Source: an uncultured Collinsella sp. (GTDB lineage: Bacteria > Actinomycetota > Coriobacteriia > Coriobacteriales > Coriobacteriaceae). Taken from it: 64,000 bases of DNA. Of the stretch, positions 33,786 through 41,250 are shown piece by piece. The stretch spans positions 1 through 64,000 of the forward strand of contig CAAEOL010000063.1 in assembly GCA_900757595.1 (NCBI GenBank). The letters run 5' to 3'. The notes under the pieces are model-generated. The model saw only the letters and a list, made by a program, of their open reading frames with translations. It made no database searches and had not been told where the DNA came from. How positions within the stretch are numbered: the first letter of the stretch is position 1; the number at the start of each line of letters is the position of its first letter. The position numbers were made by a program, and so were the translations under genes.

Positions 33786-36700
33786 ATGAAGATCAAGAAC
33801 ATAAACCGGGGCATGCTTAGCAGGCTGGTTGCCGTCGCAGCGATTGTCCTTTGCTGCGTTATGGCGCTGCCAACGGTGGTGCATGCCGAGGACGTGCCCG
33901 AGAACAAAAACGAATTCCACATCAAAAACGAGGCTGACTTTTTGTCGTGTGTGGCGCTGTCGCGCGAGCGCGATACGTCCGGCTGGCACGTTTATCTCGA
34001 TAACGACATTGAGCTCGACAGCGACGACATGAAAGCCATCGTTGCAAACACCGTTAAGCATCTGTCGTTTGGCAACAAGGAGCATCCGTTTAAGGGCGTG
34101 TTCGATGGTCAAAACCACACCGTTGAGGGCCTGAACTACGATAAAGACGCTTTTGACCCCGAGCGCGATACGGGATTTTTTGCCGAGACCAACGGTGCCA
34201 CCATCAAAAACTTCCTGGTCAAGGACGCCAACGTGTGGGCGGACTTCCGCGGTGGCATTATCGTGGGCAAGGCCGTCAATACGCGCTTCGAAAACGTTAT
34301 GGTCATGGAGAGCACGCTGCACGTGACCTGCGCCAACAATGCTCTCAACCTCATTACCAATGCAGGCTTTGAGGGCGGTCTCATCGCCGGCGAGCTCGAC
34401 GGCTGCACCCTCTACAACTGCGAGGTCCGTGGCGGCCGTGCCGTCAACAATACGACCTCGGGCGTGCAGGCGCTCGGCGGTGAGGGCCTGTATATGGCGG
34501 CGTTTGCCGGCTACGTTAAGAACTCGACTATCGAGTACTGCCGCGTGACGCCGACGCGTAAGGACGACGGCTCGATTGCCGAGAAGGGCATGACCGACGT
34601 CACCAATAAGTACGACGTGGCCATTGGCGCCCTGGGCGGCAACAACGTGTACGCCTCGGGTTTTGTGGGCTGCATGGCGGGCGAGGCCAAGATTATCGAC
34701 TGCTTCTCGACGGCGCAGTGCTACAGCTATGCCGCGTCATATGTGGGCGTCGTCGCCGTGACGCGTGCGTGGACAGGCGGCCTGGCGGGCCGAATTTTGA
34801 CCGCCGAGGGCAACGAGCTCGTCCGCAGCCATTTTGCGGGCGATTTGAGTTCGCGCCAGTACAATCCCATCGCCGTGATCCCCATCATTCAAAACGACGT
34901 GAACCTGGGCGGCATTGCTGCGCGCGCCAACAAGGGCGACGCGACGGTCACCGAGTGCTACTTTAAGCCGAGCGTGAGCCTTTCTGGCAATAGCCAGGGC
35001 AATCCTGCCAAAAAGAAGATCCCTTCGTTTGGCGGCGACGGTACCACCAAGGGCGACAGCTATGGTCCGTGGGATGACGAGCGCTACATCACGCGTGAGC
35101 TATGGGAAGAGCACGACTACGACTTCTGTGCCGGCACCATGCGCTCGACTGCCAATAACGATTATCTGGGCGGCGACCATGCAAACGAATGGGCGATGGA
35201 TTACAAGCTGAATATCCCCGTGCATGGCCAGAGCGTTAAGGCGACGATTGATTTTCCCGGTGCGGGTACGGCAACAATCGAGAAGACCAAACTTGGCAAA
35301 GACCAGGCGACCACGGATCCGTACACCTTTGCGGTGAGTGCCGTGCTGGCGGGAACTGCTCAGGGCTTGGCCCAGGGCGATACCTCGGTAACGTTTAAGC
35401 AGGAGACCTCTGCAAAGCCTGCCGACCTGAGCGAGGCGAACGGCGGCTACCGCTTTATGGGCTGGTTCCGCGAGCCCGATGTGCGTGTGAACCGAATTGG
35501 ACAAGACAACAGCTGGTTTGACGGCAAGACCGATGCCGATGCTGTGGCTGCTGGCAAGCAGGTCCAGAAGAACGAGGCAAACGACAAAACGTCGACCTAT
35601 ACTGCCGATAACGCGAAGGGGGCCGAGGCCTTTAAGGGCAACGACCTCTTTATTGCTTCGTACGAGGCGCAGGTGCTGTTCTATAACGTCAAGGGTGAGA
35701 TGCTCTCGTGGCAGAGCGGCGAGGCGCACGACAAGTCGACGGATTGGTACCGCTATGGTGTCGGTTTAACGCCGGTTGCCCCTGCGGACCGCGGCACTCT
35801 ATCTGCCAGCGCCACCTTTATTGGTTGGACGACGCAGCCGAGCGGCGAGGCCGGGATGCATGGCGGTTACGCGGCCATCACCTCGCCTAAGCTTGCCGAG
35901 CTAAAAAACGCCGGTGCGTTCTACCCTGCCGGCGCTGAGATCACTGTGCTTGGCCCTACCGATTTTTATCCGGTGTACACCGACTATGTGTCGAACATCA
36001 TGACGGTGTTTGAGGGCAATGAGCAGGATGCAATCGACGATCAGACTCGGCGCGATGGTGTGGGCAAAACTGACGTTAAGGTTGAGACTGCAGAAGATGG
36101 CACAAGCGCGTATACCGTACAGGTGCTCGACGTATCCGGTAAAGCTATATCCGAGGAGGGCCAGCTGCCCGACGGCTATCGTTTCCTGGGTTGGTATGAA
36201 AACAAGCAGGCTGCCGATGGATCCCCGGTTGATGTTCGCGTGAGCCGCGATCCGAGCTACAAGCTTCCCGGCAATGTGGACCTGACCGTTCCGCATACCT
36301 ATACCGCACGCTTTGAGTACCGCGTGGATTACTACATCCGGGCATTCACAAATAGCGGTCTAACGGACAGCAAGCTCCTCTGCTCGGTTTGGAATAAGTA
36401 CAAGTCGCCCTTTGAGGAAAACGTTGGCGCGACATATGTTCGTGAAAACATTGTCCATTGGGGTGCTGGTACGGATGATTCCGCTCACGTGTTACACGAT
36501 GATAAGAATCCAGCGGATAAGTGCACTACGGTTCTCTCTGATGCGACGCGAATCGTTGCGCCTATTAACGCCTACTCGCATAATGTGCGTAACGACACTG
36601 GCGCAAATACTATCAAGGATATGATTGCCGACACTGATTTTCCAGGAGCCGGTAAACTGAGTGATGAGTGGAAAGCGTCAAGTATTAAAGTTCAATTTTC

Positions 36701-39275
36701 CCCCGCACATGATAGGTACCACTTCAGTTTTTGGACGCTCGAAAGACCCGACGACGGTTCTTGGACGTATATAGAGAATCCTTTTTCGAGTGCTGTTTTA
36801 ACGACAGAGCAATATTATGTCCGCGCCATGGTGACCACGGACGTCAACTTCTATGACAAGGATGGCAACGTAAAGCAGGCTGCTACTCGACGCTATGAAA
36901 GCAACTTGCTTCAGCAGAAAACGGCGGAAGGTAAAGATCCGACGTTCCTGTATTGCTATCCGCATCTCTATAAGGATAGGACGGTTAATACAAGGCCCTA
37001 CGACGGAAAGGATGGTGACGTCAATCCCAGTCTGACACTCGAAGCCTCTCCGACCGATGCCGACATGGCCGTGCCTGGCTATAAGTTCCTGGGCTGGATT
37101 TCGACCGCCGAGGTTCAGAAGGATTCTGACGTCTGGAAGTATATCTACGACGTCGCCGGCGACTCCTATGTGACGAGTGATCCGGATAAGGCAGAGCCGT
37201 ATCTGGCGACCGACGAGTCCAAGGTCACCCAGTGGCAGGATGCCTATCCCGTCTACGCAAAGTTCGACGTCAACTACACCACCAACCTGCACCGCGCCGG
37301 TTTTAATGGCACTTCCGAGGTGAATGTTCCTAGGTATGACATCACCCCTAATCTCAATGCGGACAACGATCCCGCCACGGCAACGGTGACTCCTGATATC
37401 GAAACGACGGTATACAAGTCCGGCGGCGAGTTATACAAGCTGAATAAGGTCGAAATCGAACTCCCGAACGGTGAGGTTAAAAAGCTCGAACCTAACGGCG
37501 ATAACTCGTATTCCTATCAGGTGGAACCCGGCGGAGCCTATACATTTGTGGCGTACTATTCGCCGTTGGCGGTCGTGTACCATCTCAATGCCAAAGATGT
37601 GGATGGCAAGGTAGCCCAGCAGGGCGATACGCTCGGCAGCCTTAAGGACGGCATCCCGCTGCCGACGTATAACGTTGGCGACATCGATGCTGCAACGAAC
37701 GCATACAATGCCTTCGTAGGCTGGACGGAAACTAAACCGGCATCCGGCAACGGTTATGTCGTTTGGTCGGACGGCCTCCCCATGGTGAATACAAACACTG
37801 TGGTTAACGCCCCCATGGAGCTGTACCCGGTCTACCGTGCCAGCGCGGTAATTGTCCAATCGAATATCGATGCCAATCTGGATAACCCCGATTCCGTGCG
37901 TTTTCTTTCGCGCACCGACTCTGGCGATCAAATTTCGCTGGAAGTAAGAGCTACAGCTGAGGCTGTCGGCAAGGATGGCACCAAGTACGACTTTGTCGGC
38001 TGGTCGCGTGACTATGAATCCGATAGTAAATACACTCTGATGACCGAAGACGATAAGTATCCCCTCGAGGGTAGTGAACCCTTTAAGGGCGCGACGTATA
38101 CCGCGGTGTACAAGGTCACGCCGTATAAGGTGCGCTATCACAGCGTCGACGGGGCGGTCATCTTTACGGCGACGGTCGACTCGGGCGACGAGCGCGCGCA
38201 GGACGGTAAGCCTGGCTTTGTCTACACGGTCGATGTTCCCAAAATGGACGAGAGCGGCAACCCTGTCTACGACAACGACGGCAATCCTGTGATGGAGCAA
38301 AAATCCGTGGCGTACGACCCGGACGCCCACTCCAAGATCGTCGCGCTGCTCGATGAACAGGCTGCTGCCAATGGCGATAAGCGCGAGCTCTTCTTGGAGT
38401 GGCGATATGTGGGTGCCGATGGCACTGCAAAGTCTTGGGATGAGTTCAAGGGCGAGCCAGTCAAGGGTGACATGGACCTGTATCCTGTGACGTATCGCGT
38501 GGTTGCCAACGATACGTCTGATCCCGCGAGCCCCGTAACTATGACCGCGCAGCTTAAGTGGCTGCTCGATCCCACAGCTGGCAACACAGTCGACAACAAC
38601 GCCGATGAGGCGCCGTTTAAGGCCTGCTTCGCCGAGCCGTTTATGGGGACGCAGCTGACTGTTACCGTTAAGCGGGCGAGCTACGGTCCTGGTGCGTCCA
38701 TGTCGGAGGAACCCGTTAACGACCAGTATGTCTCGCTCTACAGCTTGGGCTCGGGTAACGGTTCGTTCGACTTGGCCAACCGCCTGGAGTCCAAGAAGAC
38801 GGGCGAAGGGGGGCAGGCTCCCGGCAATGCCGTGTTCGACTTCGCCAAGACCCATGCGCTGACGATCGTCAAAAAGACCACCGATGCTAGTGCCATGGGA
38901 CAGACGTTCCGCTTTAAGGTGACACGGAAGGCATTGAAGGATTCTCTTGCCGAGACGCGCATGGTCGAGGTGAAAGTTAGCGAGAAGCGCGAGGAAAACG
39001 GTGAGACCTGGTATGTCGGCAGCGTGCAGTTCGCCGCTCCGGCGGGCATCTATACCGTCGAGGAAGACACGGCTTGGGCATGGCGCTACGAGGGTGAACT
39101 GAGTACGCCGGGCAAGGCGCCCGGCAAATCTGCCGAGCTCATCATCTCGTCTGCCTCGAGTGCGGGCGACACCGTGGTGACGTGCGTCAACACGCGCGCG
39201 AATGACAAATGGGTCGATGGTGGCTCGCGTGCCAAGAATGTTTGGAAAAACGGCACGCTGAAGAAGGAGGACTAG
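33786..39275 (+). CDS. Giant secreted beta-helix / F-x-GW-repeat protein of the SipW locus
   Basis: 1829 aa. A standard Sec signal peptide ends TVVHA (~34). Residues ~60-430 form a GLUG/beta-helix-like region (GVFDGQNHTVEGL, GGIIVGKA, GGLAGRI). Residues ~500-1640 hold spaced InlB_B/Flg_new-type repeats marked by F-x-GW: FMGWFREPD, FLGWYENKQ, FLGWISTAE, FVGWTETKP, FVGWSRDYE. Residues ~1690-1815 are a Cna-B/SpaA-like domain ending VTCVNTR. It lacks an LPXTG-type tail and transmembrane anchor, so it must be released or held by partners, probably the fibre proteins encoded on either side. Inferred role: the adhesive or tip component. Confidence 0.85.
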   Translation: MKIKNINRGMLSRLVAVAAIVLCCVMALPTVVHAEDVPENKNEFHIKNEADFLSCVALSRERDTSGWHVYLDNDIELDSDDMKAIVANTVKHLSFGNKEHPFKGVFDGQNHTVEGLNYDKDAFDPERDTGFFAETNGATIKNFLVKDANVWADFRGGIIVGKAVNTRFENVMVMESTLHVTCANNALNLITNAGFEGGLIAGELDGCTLYNCEVRGGRAVNNTTSGVQALGGEGLYMAAFAGYVKNSTIEYCRVTPTRKDDGSIAEKGMTDVTNKYDVAIGALGGNNVYASGFVGCMAGEAKIIDCFSTAQCYSYAASYVGVVAVTRAWTGGLAGRILTAEGNELVRSHFAGDLSSRQYNPIAVIPIIQNDVNLGGIAARANKGDATVTECYFKPSVSLSGNSQGNPAKKKIPSFGGDGTTKGDSYGPWDDERYITRELWEEHDYDFCAGTMRSTANNDYLGGDHANEWAMDYKLNIPVHGQSVKATIDFPGAGTATIEKTKLGKDQATTDPYTFAVSAVLAGTAQGLAQGDTSVTFKQETSAKPADLSEANGGYRFMGWFREPDVRVNRIGQDNSWFDGKTDADAVAAGKQVQKNEANDKTSTYTADNAKGAEAFKGNDLFIASYEAQVLFYNVKGEMLSWQSGEAHDKSTDWYRYGVGLTPVAPADRGTLSASATFIGWTTQPSGEAGMHGGYAAITSPKLAELKNAGAFYPAGAEITVLGPTDFYPVYTDYVSNIMTVFEGNEQDAIDDQTRRDGVGKTDVKVETAEDGTSAYTVQVLDVSGKAISEEGQLPDGYRFLGWYENKQAADGSPVDVRVSRDPSYKLPGNVDLTVPHTYTARFEYRVDYYIRAFTNSGLTDSKLLCSVWNKYKSPFEENVGATYVRENIVHWGAGTDDSAHVLHDDKNPADKCTTVLSDATRIVAPINAYSHNVRNDTGANTIKDMIADTDFPGAGKLSDEWKASSIKVQFSPAHDRYHFSFWTLERPDDGSWTYIENPFSSAVLTTEQYYVRAMVTTDVNFYDKDGNVKQAATRRYESNLLQQKTAEGKDPTFLYCYPHLYKDRTVNTRPYDGKDGDVNPSLTLEASPTDADMAVPGYKFLGWISTAEVQKDSDVWKYIYDVAGDSYVTSDPDKAEPYLATDESKVTQWQDAYPVYAKFDVNYTTNLHRAGFNGTSEVNVPRYDITPNLNADNDPATATVTPDIETTVYKSGGELYKLNKVEIELPNGEVKKLEPNGDNSYSYQVEPGGAYTFVAYYSPLAVVYHLNAKDVDGKVAQQGDTLGSLKDGIPLPTYNVGDIDAATNAYNAFVGWTETKPASGNGYVVWSDGLPMVNTNTVVNAPMELYPVYRASAVIVQSNIDANLDNPDSVRFLSRTDSGDQISLEVRATAEAVGKDGTKYDFVGWSRDYESDSKYTLMTEDDKYPLEGSEPFKGATYTAVYKVTPYKVRYHSVDGAVIFTATVDSGDERAQDGKPGFVYTVDVPKMDESGNPVYDNDGNPVMEQKSVAYDPDAHSKIVALLDEQAAANGDKRELFLEWRYVGADGTAKSWDEFKGEPVKGDMDLYPVTYRVVANDTSDPASPVTMTAQLKWLLDPTAGNTVDNNADEAPFKACFAEPFMGTQLTVTVKRASYGPGASMSEEPVNDQYVSLYSLGSGNGSFDLANRLESKKTGEGGQAPGNAVFDFAKTHALTIVKKTTDASAMGQTFRFKVTRKALKDSLAETRMVEVKVSEKREENGETWYVGSVQFAAPAGIYTVEEDTAWAWRYEGELSTPGKAPGKSAELIISSASSAGDTVVTCVNTRANDKWVDGGSRAKNVWKNGTLKKED

Positions 39276-39276
39276 G

Positions 39277-39846
39277 ATGACTAAGCGCAAGCAAATCGTC
39301 GCCCTCCTTGTTGGCGTTCTCCTGTTGGCTGGCGCTGCCGGCACCTTTGCGTGGCTTTCGGTTACGGGCGTGCTGGTCAACGAGTTTGGTTTTGGTTCGG
39401 TGGCGCCCTCGGTAGATGAGAAGCTCGATGGCAATGTGAAGAGCAACGTCATGATTACAAACAACGGCTCGGCCCCGGCATACCTGCGTGTTGCGGTGGA
39501 TATCTACTGGCAGGACCAGAATGGCGCGCGCCTGTGGGATGAACCAGTTGCCGGCACCGACTACGTCATTGCGTGGGGCAGTGTGTCCAAGGCATCTGCT
39601 TCTAACACCGCCTCGTCTTGGGTTGTCGCGTCCGACGGGTACTACTACTGGACGTCTCCCGTTGCTCCGATGGGCAAAACCGATGTGCTCATCAAGAGCG
39701 TGACTGAGCAGAAGGCAGATGGGAAGAACCTGGTCGTTGACATTTCGACCCAGGCAATTCAATCCACGCCCGGCGATGCAGCTGCAGAGGCATGGGGCTG
39801 TGCAGTCAAGGATGGCGTGCTGGTGCCGCCGCATGGAGGTGCGTAA
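39277..39846 (+). CDS. Third SipW-type secreted subunit candidate
   Basis: 189 aa with an excellent GAAGGAGG site, starting one base after the stop of the giant gene. The N-terminus MTKRKQIVALLVGVLLLAG ends AAGTFAWLSVTG, followed by NEFGFGSVAP, very close to the first subunit's GTYAWLT signal. The mature part has NVMITNNGSAPAYLRVAV strand patterns and aromatic-rich WYxW-like stretches (GYYYWTSPV). It is probably a minor fibre subunit processed by the cluster's signal peptidase. Confidence 0.8.
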   Translation: MTKRKQIVALLVGVLLLAGAAGTFAWLSVTGVLVNEFGFGSVAPSVDEKLDGNVKSNVMITNNGSAPAYLRVAVDIYWQDQNGARLWDEPVAGTDYVIAWGSVSKASASNTASSWVVASDGYYYWTSPVAPMGKTDVLIKSVTEQKADGKNLVVDISTQAIQSTPGDAAAEAWGCAVKDGVLVPPHGGA

Positions 39847-39848
39847 GT

Positions 39849-40547
39849 ATGGCCTCTCCGATTCGTAAAGACGTTGCGTGTTTCTTGCATTGCGTGATGG
39901 CGGCAATCGTCTGCCTTATCGCGCTCGCCGTTCCTGCACGTGCGTTTGCTGACATTCCCACGATTGCCTATGACGGAAATGCACGCCAGCTAACGGTATC
40001 GGGAGCGACGGACTCCTCGGGGGAGCCCGATCTGTTTCCAGCCTTTAAAGATCTAATGCCCGGCGATGTACGCGAGCAACAGATTGGGGTTCGTGCCACG
40101 GGTGTAAAGTCCCAGGTACGTGTGTTTGTGCGGGCTGTTGTCGATCACGAGACGGCACATCTGCTGTCGCCCATTACCCTAACGGCGTCGGCGGCCGATG
40201 CGTCTGCCGGTTGGCTCCAGACGGGAACTCCGGGCAGCGTGTTTGCCTATCCCACGCAGGTCGCAACGTTTACGAGCGATGGCAGCACGGTACTCAATTT
40301 GCAACTAAGTGTCCCGACGTCGGTGGGCAACGAGCTTGCCGACGCAAACAAGGCAATTCGCTGGGAAATCACCGCCGAAGACGATGGCGAGAAGATCCCC
40401 GTACAACCTGCTGGCAGCAAGAAGCCCGGCTTGCTTGGTCTGGCGGCAACGGGCGACAACACGCTCGCTTTGCTTTTGGTGTTGCTGGCGCTTGCCATCA
40501 TCGCTTTTATAGCCGCGCTTCTTTTGTCCCGGAGGAACAAGCGCTAG
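39849..40547 (+). CDS. Small wall-anchored protein (LAATGD sorting signal) of the SipW locus
   Basis: 232 aa from the ATG at 39849 with GGAGGTG. A Sec signal peptide ends ARAFADIP (~35). One beta-rich domain follows (~36-190), then LAATGD (~198-203), a long hydrophobic helix and the basic tail RRNKR. The tail has the three parts of a sortase substrate but with Ala at the second and third positions. It is the only apparent anchor in the locus and so may fix the fibre to the wall. No sortase gene lies in the window; the enzyme must be elsewhere. Confidence 0.82.
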   Translation: MASPIRKDVACFLHCVMAAIVCLIALAVPARAFADIPTIAYDGNARQLTVSGATDSSGEPDLFPAFKDLMPGDVREQQIGVRATGVKSQVRVFVRAVVDHETAHLLSPITLTASAADASAGWLQTGTPGSVFAYPTQVATFTSDGSTVLNLQLSVPTSVGNELADANKAIRWEITAEDDGEKIPVQPAGSKKPGLLGLAATGDNTLALLLVLLALAIIAFIAALLLSRRNKR

Positions 40548-40568
40548 GTCCATCTTCTAAACGCAACG

Positions 40569-40691
40569 CCCTCCTGGGCGGCGGGCACGAAGTTCCCTGC
40601 TCTACAGTCCTGCGCAAGACGAAGGCCACATTAAGTGGCCTTCTTTGCGTGCGGAACTCGCGATGAACTTCGTGCCCGCCGCCCGGGAGGG
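40569..40691. repeat. Nested long-arm inverted repeat at the right end of the SipW locus
   Basis: Arms 40569-40595 and 40665-40691 pair at 26 of 27 positions. Inside is the terminator-like stem AAGGCCAC/GTGGCCTT (40622-40629, 40635-40642) followed by CTTTG. It ends just before the right hairpin array. Confidence 0.88.
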
Positions 40692-40697
40692 TGTCTC

Positions 40698-41015
40698 TTT
40701 ATTGATAGAAGGCCTAATAAGCTGATGATTTCATGCCTGGATGTATACGGAGTGGGACGGGCTTTCCGGATGGGCGGGGTTTCGAAAAGTGTGTCCCAGA
40801 ATCGGCGCTCAGAGTGGTCCCCACTTTCCGGTTGATGTCTTGTCCGGAAACTACGTCCCGGAATTAAGGCTTGGAATGGGATGCACTTTCCGCTTGAGAG
40901 CCTTAGCGGAAAGTGCGACCCGGAATTTACTCTTGAAGCGGGATGCGCTTTCCCGACAGGCCCTCAAGTGGAAACTGCGTCCCATTCCGAAGGCAGATTC
41001 CGGGATACACTTTCC
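40698..41015 (+). repeat. 318-bp hairpin-array repeat, right copy
   Basis: The leader TTTATTGATAGAAGGCCTAA is followed by units at 40754, 40816, 40878 and 40940, each 14-16-14 plus an 18-nt linker (62-bp period), and a half unit at 41002-41015. Length, unit count and orientation are identical to the left copy, but stem and loop sequences have diverged (for example GGGATGCACTTTCC with GGAAAGTGCGACCC), often keeping pairing. Confidence 0.93.
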
Positions 41016-41025
41016 GAATACAAAG

Positions 41026-41046
41026 AAGGCCACTTAATGTGGCCTT
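41026..41046. terminator. Hairpin AAGGCCAC/GTGGCCTT, inverted copy
   Basis: Arms 41026-41033 and 41039-41046. Its 21 bases are the reverse complement of the hairpin at 40622-40642, so the right array is bracketed by an inverted pair. Confidence 0.75.
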
Positions 41047-41100
41047 CAACTTATATATGTTGCGGATGCTTTCATGACAAGCCGCGCTTCAACACCGAGG

Positions 41101-41231
41101 CGTCTGCCCGGCGACGCGGAATGTAAGGTTCATCGCGAGTTCCGCACGAGCCGGAGAGCACTTAATGTGCTCTCCGTGCGAGCAGGACTGTCCGAGCAGG
41201 GAACCTTACGTTTCGCGCCGCCGGGCAGACG
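41101..41231. repeat. Nested long-arm inverted repeat / terminator of the LTA-synthase-like gene
   Basis: Arms 41101-41131 and 41201-41231 pair over 28 of 31 positions. The inner stem GGAGAGCAC/GTGCTCTCC is at 41153-41175. It lies 20 bp beyond the stop of the minus-strand gene. Confidence 0.85.
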
Positions 41232-41250
41232 AACCAGTTAAGACGTGTCG

